A DNA stretch of 64,000 nt from Rhodobiaceae bacterium (GTDB lineage Bacteria; Pseudomonadota; Alphaproteobacteria; Parvibaculales; Parvibaculaceae), in the NCBI GenBank assembly GCA_021404525.1, contig JAAWWE010000008.1, positions 62,001-126,000 of the forward strand, read 5' to 3'. The position numbers and the translations under genes were made by a program. Shown piece after piece: positions 41,906 through 50,027 of this stretch. Numbering within the stretch: the first letter of the stretch is position 1; each line of letters begins with the position of its first letter. Under the pieces are notes generated by a model that worked only from the letters and a program-made list of their open reading frames with translations, was not told the origin of the DNA and did not search any database.

Positions 41906-43414
41906 GTGGCTGGAGAAAATATCCTTGTGATCGGTGCCGGGATTGCGGGGCTGAATGCTGCACTGGCACTCAGCCAGCCAGGCCGCACAGTCACACTGAT
42001 TGAACGCGACCCGCCGCCGCCAGATGCTTCCGCCGATGCTGCCTTCGACATATGGGAACGCCGCGGCGTCGGACACCTGCGCCACAGCCATGCTTTCCTC
42101 GCGCGTCTCTATCTGCTCCTTCGCGAAAAATACCCTGACTTGTTGCAGGAACTTCTCGACGCAGGATGTCGCGAGCTGCGCTTTGAAGATGGCATCCCTA
42201 CCACCCTGCGCGATGCTTATGTTCCAGAACCCGAAGATAACGATCTCACAATCCTGACCAGCAGACGCACCACTCTTGAATTCATCATGCGGCGCTATGC
42301 GGCAACCCTACCCGGCATCACCTTCATGACCGGCACGCGGGTGAAAGGGTTGAGGCAGGACAGAGCCTCAAACGGCACGCCGATGATCACCGGTGTAACC
42401 GTGGATAATCAGGGTCAGGATCTGACGCTTACCGCTGACCTGGTCGTCGATGCCGGTGGCAAAAATGCGTTGGGCATGGATTGGTTGAAGGCATCCGGCA
42501 TTCACGTTCGCCAGGATGTCGAAGGCGCTGGCATCCTGTACTACACCCGTCACTACCGACTGCGTCCGGGTCAGGAAGAACCGCCTCGCAGCAAGCTGCC
42601 AAACGGGGCTGACCTTGGCTACATCAAATACGGCGTCTTCCCCGCCGACAATGGCTGCTTCTCAATCACATTGGCTGTGCCGGAAGTGGAGATGGAAATC
42701 CGCCGCCGCATCGTGCACCCGGAAGTCTTCGACCAGATCTGCCGATCACTCCCCGCCATGGCTCCTTGGATTGAAGACACACGCGTAGAACCCAAATCCA
42801 AAGTTTTTGGCATGGGGGAACTAAAAAGCCAGTGGCGTCACCTGATAGAAGACGGCAAGCCTGTGGTGCTGAATTACTATCCCATGGGCGACAATCTCAT
42901 CCGCACCAACCCGCTTTATGGCCGCGGCTGCTCATTCGCTGCTGTGGAAGCACAAGCACTCGCCAATGCACTTGACGCGAGCGAAGATCCCGCAGAACGC
43001 GCCTGCCAGTATCATACGGAGGTGGCCCGAGAGGTACGCCCCTATTATGACAGCATGCTGAAGCAGGACCGGGCCGCCATCAGACGTGCTGCCAATGGGC
43101 TGAACCCGGACTATGAAGCCGGCTTCAAGGCCCGCCTCGCCAAGAGCTTCATCGAAGATGCCATCAACATCGCACTCCGATCGGATGTAGACCTCCTGCG
43201 GGAAGCCATGCATGGGTTTCACATGCTGAGCCACCCGGACGCCTGGCTGAAAAAACCGAAAAACTTCTTTAAGGTGATGCGCGTCTGGGCGCGCGGCAAA
43301 AAGCGCAATAAAGGCTTCTACCTTCCGCGCATCGGACCAAACCGAAAAGAGATGTTTGAGCTTCTCGATCTCTCCCCTACGGTAGACTGGGAAACCTACA
43401 AGAACGCGGCCTGA
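41906..43414 (+). CDS. FAD-dependent monooxygenase/oxidoreductase
   Basis: The 502-residue protein starts with a GTG codon and has the FAD motif VIGAGIAGLNAALAL (residues 8-22), DXXXDR-like region and a GD-type motif near MGDNLIRTNPLYGRGCSFA (about 330), which is the FAD ribityl-binding GD motif of group A flavin monooxygenases. The middle contains a substrate domain without a recognised family name, and the last 100 residues are helical and basic. It may hydroxylate a lipid, terpenoid or aromatic compound with NAD(P)H. A palindrome at 41823 lies upstream and the epoxide hydrolase gene follows 35 bases downstream, so the pair may oxidise then hydrolyse a substrate. Confidence 0.78.
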   Translation: MAGENILVIGAGIAGLNAALALSQPGRTVTLIERDPPPPDASADAAFDIWERRGVGHLRHSHAFLARLYLLLREKYPDLLQELLDAGCRELRFEDGIPTTLRDAYVPEPEDNDLTILTSRRTTLEFIMRRYAATLPGITFMTGTRVKGLRQDRASNGTPMITGVTVDNQGQDLTLTADLVVDAGGKNALGMDWLKASGIHVRQDVEGAGILYYTRHYRLRPGQEEPPRSKLPNGADLGYIKYGVFPADNGCFSITLAVPEVEMEIRRRIVHPEVFDQICRSLPAMAPWIEDTRVEPKSKVFGMGELKSQWRHLIEDGKPVVLNYYPMGDNLIRTNPLYGRGCSFAAVEAQALANALDASEDPAERACQYHTEVAREVRPYYDSMLKQDRAAIRRAANGLNPDYEAGFKARLAKSFIEDAINIALRSDVDLLREAMHGFHMLSHPDAWLKKPKNFFKVMRVWARGKKRNKGFYLPRIGPNRKEMFELLDLSPTVDWETYKNAA

Positions 43415-43449
43415 GCCCGCTCAATCAATAAGAACAACAGGGAATGATC

Positions 43450-44418
43450 ATGGTCGACTTCGCCAACCCACGCTTTGTGAAAACCAATGGCCTCAACATG
43501 GCGGTCTTTGAAGAAGGTGAAGGCCTGCCTGTTATTTTCTGCCATGGATTTCCAGAGCTGGGATATTCCTGGCGCCATCAGGTGCCCGCTGTCGCCGCAG
43601 CAGGCTTCCACGCCATCGCTCCCGACCAGCGTGGCTACGGGCAAACGGTTGGTCCCAAAGGCGAAGATGCGGTTGACCAATATGACATGGAACATCTGCT
43701 GGGCGACCTCATCGGCATGATGGATGAGATGGGTCTGGAGAAGGCCATCTTCTGCGGCCATGATTGGGGTGGTTTTGTCGTCTGGCAGATGGCCCTTCAC
43801 CATCCAGACCGGGTGGCGGGTGTTATTGGCGTCAATACACCTTTCACACCGCGCTCGCCCATGGACCCTATCGCGCTTATGCGCGCGGCTTTTGGCGAAG
43901 ACATGTACATCGTCTTCTTCCAGAAATTTGGCGTAGCCGAGACGCTCTTTCAGCAAGACATCGAAAAGACCATGCGCTTCTGGTACCGCAAAAGTGGCAT
44001 CACGCTCGCTGAATATGATGCGCAGCCGGAAGAAAACAAAAAGCTCGCTTTGGGTGAAGCCTTCAAAACACCCGAAAGCGAATGGATGGGCGAACCGCTG
44101 CTGACACCAGAGGAGTTCGACTATTACGTGAACGCCTTTAAAAAGTCAGGCTATGAAGGCGGCATCAATTGGTATCGCAACTTCACCCGCAATTGGGAGA
44201 AGTCGGAAGGCATTGAAGAAAAGATCAATGTCCCCTGCCTCATGATTTCCGCCGCCAACGATATTGTGCTCCGCCCCGAAATGGCGGACGGCATGGAGAA
44301 CTACATTCCCGATCTGGAAAAATACGTCATCCCGGATTGTGGTCACTGGACCCAGTCAGAAAAGCCGGACGAGCTGAATGCCCTCATCACCGATTGGCTG
44401 AAGCGCCGCTTCACCTAG
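43450..44418 (+). CDS. Epoxide hydrolase (alpha/beta-hydrolase fold)
   Basis: The 322-residue protein has HGFPELGYSWRHQ (oxyanion region), the nucleophile in GHDWGG (near residue 100), the cap-domain tyrosines in YYVNAFKKSGYEGGINWYRNF and the catalytic histidine in CGHWTQSEKP. This is the pattern of soluble epoxide hydrolases, which open epoxides to diols. The ATG at 43450 is preferred because AGGGA is six bases ahead; an ATG at 43444 is in frame. It follows the flavin monooxygenase gene and could act on its epoxide product. Confidence 0.88.
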   Translation: MVDFANPRFVKTNGLNMAVFEEGEGLPVIFCHGFPELGYSWRHQVPAVAAAGFHAIAPDQRGYGQTVGPKGEDAVDQYDMEHLLGDLIGMMDEMGLEKAIFCGHDWGGFVVWQMALHHPDRVAGVIGVNTPFTPRSPMDPIALMRAAFGEDMYIVFFQKFGVAETLFQQDIEKTMRFWYRKSGITLAEYDAQPEENKKLALGEAFKTPESEWMGEPLLTPEEFDYYVNAFKKSGYEGGINWYRNFTRNWEKSEGIEEKINVPCLMISAANDIVLRPEMADGMENYIPDLEKYVIPDCGHWTQSEKPDELNALITDWLKRRFT

Positions 44419-44497
44419 ATCAATTGGTCTCTCGCCATACTGCCGAGTAAGGCGTAGGCTCTCCCAACTTGCCTAAAGCTGCTGGGAGGCCAATGCC

Positions 44498-44938
44498 ATG
44501 ACACCTGAACTTGTTTTCCTGATCGCAACCTACGGAATCATGCCCTTCTGGCTGCTACTGGCCATCGCACCAAAATGGGAATTCACCCAGGCGCTGGTAC
44601 ACAGTGCTCTCATTCCCATCGTGATCGGCATTGGCTACACGTTTTATGTTGCAACAGGGGCATTCAGCGTAGAAGGCGGCGGCTTTGGCTCTCTCGAAGC
44701 CCTGATGATTGCCTTCACGGTGCCAGAAGCCGTGATTGCAGGCTGGCTCCACTATCTTGTGTTCGACCTGTTTGTCGGCGCTTGGGAAGTGCGCGATGCG
44801 CAAAAGCGCGGCATCAATCATTGGCTTGTGGTGCCCTGTCTTTTCTTCACCCTGATGTTGGGGCCAGTCGGTCTTCTCCTTTATCTCGCATTGCGCATCG
44901 CCACGCGCAAAGGCGGTTGGTCTCTCGATCCAGCCTGA
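44498..44938 (+). CDS. ABA4-like (DUF4281) membrane protein
   Basis: The 146-residue protein has four membrane segments (about 5-23, 33-52, 68-90, 106-130) and the family motif TVPEAVIAGWLHYLVFDLFVG around 74-94, with conserved WEVRDAQ. DUF4281 proteins are related to the plant ABA4 protein needed for neoxanthin formation, but bacterial members are unassigned. The start follows GGGAGG. The next gene begins four bases after its stop. Confidence 0.8.
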   Translation: MTPELVFLIATYGIMPFWLLLAIAPKWEFTQALVHSALIPIVIGIGYTFYVATGAFSVEGGGFGSLEALMIAFTVPEAVIAGWLHYLVFDLFVGAWEVRDAQKRGINHWLVVPCLFFTLMLGPVGLLLYLALRIATRKGGWSLDPA

Positions 44939-44942
44939 GCCT

Positions 44943-45347
44943 ATGCGAGAAATCGAAACCCTTCTCTTCGCCAATGAGACCTTCTACCGCGCTGTCGCCG
45001 ATCAGGATATGGACGCGCTGGAGGGCGTCTGGTCGGTTGCGGTGCCTGTCTCCTGCCTGCACCCGGGATGGCCACCGCTTCATGGCCGTGACGAGGTGAT
45101 GGAAAGCTGGCGCCGGATCATCAACGGTCCAGCACCGCCAGCGATCGAGTGCCACGCAGCGACGGCCCACCTCATTGGCAACACCGGTCTTGTCACCTGC
45201 TACGAGAAGATTGGTGCCGAGTGGCTGATCGCCAGCAATCTGTTTGTGCGGGAAGGTCAGGACTGGGCCATGGTCCATCACCAGTCTGGCCCGGTTAGCC
45301 AACCTCCCGAGGGCGACGAGATCACCCCCACCCCCCCGGCAAACTGA
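44943..45347 (+). CDS. SnoaL/NTF2-fold small protein
   Basis: The 134-residue protein is predicted to adopt the cone-shaped NTF2-like fold. The pattern is a helical start with ANETFYRAVADQDMDALEGVWS, then CLHPGW, a WRRII segment and NLFVREGQDWAMVHHQSGPV, typical of SnoaL-like/DUF4440 proteins that lie beside ketosteroid isomerase-like families. No catalytic assignment is possible. It follows the ABA4-like gene by four bases and is likely co-transcribed. The run of prolines near its end is unstructured. Confidence 0.75.
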   Translation: MREIETLLFANETFYRAVADQDMDALEGVWSVAVPVSCLHPGWPPLHGRDEVMESWRRIINGPAPPAIECHAATAHLIGNTGLVTCYEKIGAEWLIASNLFVREGQDWAMVHHQSGPVSQPPEGDEITPTPPAN

Positions 45348-45393
45348 CGGGTTACACTCAATCGCGACCTGCCGAAATTATTGACATACCAAC

Positions 45394-45407
45394 TGACATT
45401 TCTGTCA
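45394..45407. promoter_or_regulatory. Inverted repeat upstream of the glycosyltransferase cluster
   Basis: TGACA-TTTC-TGTCA is a perfect inverted repeat just upstream of the candidate promoter at 45416-45444. It could be an operator or an extended activator site. Confidence 0.35.
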
Positions 45408-45415
45408 CCCGGCGC

Positions 45416-45444
45416 TTGTTGCATCGCAACACCTTGGGTATGAT
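45416..45444 (+). promoter_or_regulatory. Candidate promoter of the glycosyltransferase/methyltransferase cluster with overlapping operator
   Basis: TTGTTG (45416-45421), a 17-base spacer and TATGAT (45439-45444) form a plausible vegetative promoter. The inverted repeat TGTTGC-ATC-GCAACA (45417-45431) overlaps the -35 element, an arrangement expected of a repressor site. The leader to the ATG at 45620 is about 170 bases and shows nothing I can assign. Confidence 0.45.
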
Positions 45445-45619
45445 CCCGCCGACCGAGCACCGGCCAGGTTGCAGGACACACGTCGTGCGGCCTAAATGGA
45501 CGTTCACCAGTCAGAATAATAGGACCGACCGTCGGAAAATCCGGACAATTGCGCCATTTTGGCCTGTCTAAGAGATCGACTGAGAAGCGGTCCATAACGG
45601 AAATGAGAAGGAGAGGTGG

Positions 45620-46975
45620 ATGTCGCAGGCGCTGGAAAACCAGGCCCTCGCTCCTGTTGTCGAGCCGGTTGAGACAACCGATCGCCAGGATGCCACCGTT
45701 GAAGCCATTAATGGCGACAGAGCTCTGCGGATTTTGCTGCCGAGTTACCGATCCAACCCGACGACAGGTGGTCAGGGCGTCTATATGCGCCACATCTCAA
45801 AGGCACTGGTTGAATTGGGTCACCATGTCGATGTGATTTCGGGTCCCCCTTACCCGGATCTCGACCCGCGAGTCGGCCTGATCAAACTGCCATCGCTTGA
45901 CCTTTATGCCACACCTCACCCGATCCGTGCCTTCCGACCCTGGATGCTGAAGTCAAAGATCGACCTGTTTGAGTGGTGGAGCCACAATTGGGGCGGCTTC
46001 CCGGAGCCGTACACGTTCGGCGAGCGGCTCGCGGAATATATGGTCGACAAGATCGACCAATATGACGTCATGCACGACAATCAGACGCTTTGCTGGGGTA
46101 TGCTGAAAGTGCGCGACATGGGCCTGCCTGTCGCTGGCACAATCCACCACCCCATCACCATGGACAAGCGTATCGACATTGCTGCGATGCCAAACCCGTG
46201 GATGAAGTTCCTGAAATGGCGCTGGTATACTTTCCTCAACATGCAAATGAAAGTGGCGCACGAGCTTGACCCGATTATCGTTGTATCGGAAAGCACCCGC
46301 CAGGATGTGAACAAAGATTTCGGGCTGCCGCTCGATACGATGCAAGTCGTCCACCACGGCATCAACCATCTGCAGTTCCACCCAATGCCAGAAGTAAAGC
46401 GCGTCGACAACCGTCTGATCGTTTGTGCAAGCGCCGATGTGCCTCTGAAAGGTCTCATCTATCTGATCCGCGCTTACGACAAGCTGCTGAAAGAGCGTCC
46501 CGACCTGGAACTCCACGTCATTGGCAAGCTTCGTGACGGACCAACCAAGAAAGAGCTGAAGCGCCGTGGCCTTATGGACAAGGTGACCTTCATCTCTGGC
46601 ATGAGCGACGATGACATCACCCGCGCCTACGCTGAAGCCACGATGGTGATCTCGCCGTCTGTCTATGAAGGTTTTGGCTTCCCGGCTGGTGAAGCCATGT
46701 CTTGCGGCGCCCCCGTGATTGCAACAACTGGCGGGTCATTGCCGGAAGTTGTCGGCGACGCCGGTGTCGTTGTGGAGCACTCAAATCCGGAAGCACTGGC
46801 CGGCGCCATTGCAGACCTACTCGACAATCCAGAAAAACGCGACGAACTGGGCCGCAAAGCCCGCCAGCGTGTGCTCGACCATTTCAAATGGGAACGGACC
46901 GCACGCCAAGTCGTCGATATTTACCGTCAGGCCATGCAAGATGCAGACAATAGACTTCAACAAGCTGGGGCTTGA
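45620..46975 (+). CDS. Glycosyltransferase family 4
   Basis: The 451-residue protein is a GT-B fold glycosyltransferase of family 4. The N-terminal domain starts after a 35-residue variable tail with RILLPSYRSNPTTGGQGVYMRHISKAL. The C-terminal donor domain carries VSPSVYEGFGFPAGEAM-type EX7E signature (SPSVYEGFGFPAGEAMSCG near residue 350) and the following HFKWERTARQ. Retaining transfer from a nucleotide sugar to a surface glycan or lipid is likely. The start follows AGGAGAGGTGG. Its last 35 bases overlap the methyltransferase gene, showing coupled translation. Confidence 0.88.
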   Translation: MSQALENQALAPVVEPVETTDRQDATVEAINGDRALRILLPSYRSNPTTGGQGVYMRHISKALVELGHHVDVISGPPYPDLDPRVGLIKLPSLDLYATPHPIRAFRPWMLKSKIDLFEWWSHNWGGFPEPYTFGERLAEYMVDKIDQYDVMHDNQTLCWGMLKVRDMGLPVAGTIHHPITMDKRIDIAAMPNPWMKFLKWRWYTFLNMQMKVAHELDPIIVVSESTRQDVNKDFGLPLDTMQVVHHGINHLQFHPMPEVKRVDNRLIVCASADVPLKGLIYLIRAYDKLLKERPDLELHVIGKLRDGPTKKELKRRGLMDKVTFISGMSDDDITRAYAEATMVISPSVYEGFGFPAGEAMSCGAPVIATTGGSLPEVVGDAGVVVEHSNPEALAGAIADLLDNPEKRDELGRKARQRVLDHFKWERTARQVVDIYRQAMQDADNRLQQAGA

Positions 46976-47663
46976 GGACGGCGAATATGTGCTTGACCTT
47001 GGCTGTGGCGAAGGTCGGCACGTGCATGCCCTCTATCACCATAAAGTCTGTAACGTGGTCGGTATCGACCTTGCGTTTGACGATGTAAAAAAGACCTGGA
47101 AGGGATTTGAACATTGTCCAGACCTGGAACCCGACAGCAAGCGCCGCTGCACCTTGGCAGTTGGCAATGCACTCAGCCTGCCTTTTGCAGATAACTCTTT
47201 TGACAAGGTGGTCTGTTCCGAAGTGATGGAGCACATCCCCAACTACCGGCAGGCTCTGGAAGAAGTGGCCCGCGTGCTGAAACCAGGCGGCACCTTCGCC
47301 GTCTCCGTCCCACGCTATTGGCCGGAATGGATTTGCTGGGCTCTGTCGGACGACTACCACAATGAGCCCGGCGGTCACGTGCGCATCTTCCGCACAAGTC
47401 GCCTGAAGAAAGATGTGGAAGCAACCGGCACCACCTTCAAGCATCGTCATTGGGCACACGGACTGCACTCTCCCTATTGGTGGTTGCGCTGTGCCGTCGG
47501 TGTAAAAAAGACAGATTCCAAAATCGTCAATTTCTACCATCGCCTGCTTGTATGGGAGATCACCGACAATCCCCTGCTCACTCGAATCCTTGAAGCAATT
47601 GCAGCACCCTTGATGGGCAAAAGCGTTGTGCTCTATTTCGACAAACAGGGCGCCAACTCATGA
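46941..47663 (+). CDS. Class I SAM-dependent methyltransferase
   Basis: The 240-residue protein shows motif I VLDLGCGEGRHV (about residues 17-28), motif II-like VVGIDLAF, VGNALSLPFADNSFDKVVCSEVMEHI (motif post-I/III) and EVARVLKPGGTFAVSVP. This is the UbiE/Methyltransf_11 fold, usually acting on small molecules or lipids. The start at 46941 is within the preceding glycosyltransferase gene and gives the expected N-terminus. It overlaps the following gene by four bases (ATGA). The C-terminal 80 residues, with HRHWAHGLHSPYWWLRC, are less typical and may bind the acceptor. Confidence 0.88.
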   Translation: MQTIDFNKLGLEDGEYVLDLGCGEGRHVHALYHHKVCNVVGIDLAFDDVKKTWKGFEHCPDLEPDSKRRCTLAVGNALSLPFADNSFDKVVCSEVMEHIPNYRQALEEVARVLKPGGTFAVSVPRYWPEWICWALSDDYHNEPGGHVRIFRTSRLKKDVEATGTTFKHRHWAHGLHSPYWWLRCAVGVKKTDSKIVNFYHRLLVWEITDNPLLTRILEAIAAPLMGKSVVLYFDKQGANS

Positions 47664-48745
47664 CCCTCCTGACCAAGGGCGATCGCCTGCCGGATGATTT
47701 CTTCAAAGGGTCTGTCGCGCGCATTAAGGAATTGCAGCGTGACAATGGCGCGATCCCTTGGTTTGACGGTGGCGTTATCGACCCGTGGAACCATACCGAA
47801 GCAGCAATGGGCCTTGCCGTACTTGGCGAAATGCAGTCTGCCGAACGGGCCTATGCCTATCTCATGGACACGCAGCTGGATGACGGCTCCTGGTGGGGGG
47901 AGCTTGGCTCAGCGGTTCCTATGGATGAGGAAGAGCAACGCTATACAGGCGGCGAAGAAGGTGCAGGCAAACCTGTCCGTGACACCAACTTCGCAGCCTA
48001 TATTGCAACGGGCGCCTGGCATCATTTCCTGCTGACCGGCGACAAGACCTTCCTGACAGACATCTGGCCTCATGTAAAAAAAGCCATGGAGTTCATCCTC
48101 GACCATCAGAGCGAACATGGCGACATCCGCTGGGCCGCCGATGACCCCCATACGCCGGAGGATGATGCCCTCATCACCGGCTGCTCTTCCATCTACAAAA
48201 GCCTCGAATGCGCGATCCATATCGCCGCAGAGATGAAAGAACCCACCCGAGAGTGGACACTCGCACGCCAAAAACTTGGTGAAGCCTTGCGGGACAAGCC
48301 TCATCGCTTCGATCGCACGTGGGAGCCCAAGACCCGCTACTCCATGGACTGGTATTATCCGGTCCTTGCCGGTGTCTTGACCGGCGAAGCCGCCGTCAAA
48401 CGCCTGGACTGGAAATGGGACATCTTCGTCGCAGAAGGTAAAGGCTGCCGGTGTGTAGTGGATGAACCATGGGTCACGGTGGCTGAATCAGCAGAACTTG
48501 TCATGGCACTGCTCGTGTCGGGTCAGCGCAAAAAGGCCGAGCAGCTTCTCTCCTGGCAACATCAATGGCGCGCGGACTGTGGCGCCTATTGGATGGGCCA
48601 TCAATTTGAAGATCAGGTTGCTTGGCCGCAGGAACGTCCAGCCTGGACGGCAGCAGCCGTCATCCTCGCGACAGATGCGGTGATCGGCATGACACCTGCC
48701 TCGCATCTATTTGCTGAGCGGACTCTCGCCGAGGCGGCGGAGTAA
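47660..48745 (+). CDS. Alpha/alpha-barrel protein, prenyltransferase/squalene cyclase-like or glycosidase-like
   Basis: The 361-residue protein has repeated helical hairpin segments with QLDDGSWWGE and WNHTEAAMGLAVL, VRDTNFAAYIATGAWHHF, CSSIYKSLECAIHIAAE and MALLVSGQRKKAEQLLSWQHQW, typical of an (alpha/alpha)6 barrel as in terpene cyclases, prenyltransferases and glucoamylases. No DxDD cyclase motif or zinc site is visible, so the specific activity is unknown. It has no signal peptide and is coupled to the glycosyltransferase and methyltransferase genes, so it probably acts in the same pathway on a glycan or lipid. Confidence 0.65.
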   Translation: MTLLTKGDRLPDDFFKGSVARIKELQRDNGAIPWFDGGVIDPWNHTEAAMGLAVLGEMQSAERAYAYLMDTQLDDGSWWGELGSAVPMDEEEQRYTGGEEGAGKPVRDTNFAAYIATGAWHHFLLTGDKTFLTDIWPHVKKAMEFILDHQSEHGDIRWAADDPHTPEDDALITGCSSIYKSLECAIHIAAEMKEPTREWTLARQKLGEALRDKPHRFDRTWEPKTRYSMDWYYPVLAGVLTGEAAVKRLDWKWDIFVAEGKGCRCVVDEPWVTVAESAELVMALLVSGQRKKAEQLLSWQHQWRADCGAYWMGHQFEDQVAWPQERPAWTAAAVILATDAVIGMTPASHLFAERTLAEAAE

Positions 48746-49348
48746 TCGAAGCGACTTCACGGTCTCAATCTCTTCAAACAGCTGAGACGCAATCGCCATC
48801 TTGTAGATCTCATATGGTGCCTGCCCCCCATCTTTCGGGTCGGGGAAAACATCATGGATGGCAAGAATGCCGCCTGGAATGATCTTCGGTGCCCAGAGGC
48901 GATAATCATTGAGCGCATGCTCCAAAGCATGCCCCCCATCGATAAAGACCATGGCCAGCGGCGTCGCCCAATGCCGGGCAGCAACAGTCGAAGGCGCCAC
49001 CAGTGGAATGACCGTGTCCTCAAGCTTTGCGACGCGAAGCGTGCGGCGAAACAAGGGAAACGTGTTGAGCATGCCCGTCTCGGCATCAGCGAGAGAAGGA
49101 TCATGATGTTCCCAGCCTGCTTGGTTTTCCTCTGAACCCAGGTGATGATCCAGCGCATAGAGCACCGATCCCGTTTCCTGACAGGCAAGCCCATAATAGA
49201 CGGTGGACTTCCCGCAATAAGACCCGACTTCCAGACAAGCCCCTTGTCCACTGACTTCACGCGCGGCGCGATACAGCGCGGCACCTTCGACCGGGTCGAG
49301 AAACCCTTTAATGGTTTCAATGTCGATAGGAAGCGTCACACCAGTCAT
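48707..49348 (-). CDS. Class I SAM-dependent methyltransferase (Methyltransf_24-like)
   Basis: The 213-residue protein shows CLEVGSYCGKSTVYYG (motif I), LYALDHHLGSEENQ (post-I acid, D) and VFIDGGHALEHALNDYRLW (motif with DGGH), a pattern of the methyltransferases related to cephalosporin hydroxylases that often decorate sugars. It is convergent with the barrel gene and overlaps its end by 39 bases, which suggests that it is functionally tied to the cluster although on the opposite strand. No own promoter is visible between 49349 and 49394. Confidence 0.8.
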   Translation of the reverse strand: MTGVTLPIDIETIKGFLDPVEGAALYRAAREVSGQGACLEVGSYCGKSTVYYGLACQETGSVLYALDHHLGSEENQAGWEHHDPSLADAETGMLNTFPLFRRTLRVAKLEDTVIPLVAPSTVAARHWATPLAMVFIDGGHALEHALNDYRLWAPKIIPGGILAIHDVFPDPKDGGQAPYEIYKMAIASQLFEEIETVKSLRLLRRLGESPLSK

Positions 49349-49394
49349 CTTGTCTCATTTCGTTCTTTGAAGCCGCAGGCTTTATAGCGGATTT

Positions 49395-50027
49395 TCATTG
49401 CCGTGCGCAGTCGACTGCCGAAACAAATGCATCAGCGCGCCAACGGGTTGCTTCCAAATCTCCGCTGGGGTCAAAGACGGCAGACCCAACGCCAAAGCCG
49501 TTTGCCCCTGCCGACCACCAATCACCCACATTTTCGGTGTTAATGCCTCCTGTCGGCAGCAACAGCGCCTCGTCACGCGCCATAACAGAACGCCATGCAG
49601 CAATGGCTTTTGGCGACAGCGCCTCCGCGGGAAAAACCTTCAATGCGGCCGCACCAGCATCCAATGCTGCAAACCCTTCCGACAGCGTGAAGACGCCAGG
49701 CACCGGAATAAGCCCCACATCTAAGGCACCAATCACAAGAGAGGCGTCTAGGTGCGGCATGACCGCAAGCTCTCCCCCTGCATTTGCGAGCGAAGCAAGA
49801 TCCTCTACTGTGCGGAGCGTGCCGCCGCCCACCAGGACATCATCACCGACAACAGCTCGGATGGCTTCGATGGAGTGAAGGGCCCCGTCCACATTCAGCG
49901 GCACTTCCAGAATACATATGCCCGCGTCAACCAGCGCCTGTGCGGTCGAAACCGCGTGCGCAGGCTGCAGTCCCCGCAGTATCGCCACCACAGGCATCTG
50001 CTCAAGCGCGATCCGAAGGCGAGTCAC
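49395..50027 (-). CDS. KDPG/KDPGal aldolase family protein
   Basis: The 210-residue protein is a class I Schiff-base aldolase: the catalytic lysine is in ALKVFPAEAL near residue 133, the general-base glutamate in ILEVPLN near residue 41, and the phosphate loops GGGTL and TGGI are present. The family cleaves 2-keto-3-deoxy-6-phosphogluconate or its galacto-analogue in Entner-Doudoroff or galactonate catabolism. The SP(N) motif of KDPG aldolases reads MPHLDAS here, and the VPGVFT segment also fits the 6-phosphogalactonate branch, so substrate is undecided. It overlaps the SDR gene by four bases (ATGA). Confidence 0.85.
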   Translation of the reverse strand: MTRLRIALEQMPVVAILRGLQPAHAVSTAQALVDAGICILEVPLNVDGALHSIEAIRAVVGDDVLVGGGTLRTVEDLASLANAGGELAVMPHLDASLVIGALDVGLIPVPGVFTLSEGFAALDAGAAALKVFPAEALSPKAIAAWRSVMARDEALLLPTGGINTENVGDWWSAGANGFGVGSAVFDPSGDLEATRWRADAFVSAVDCARQ

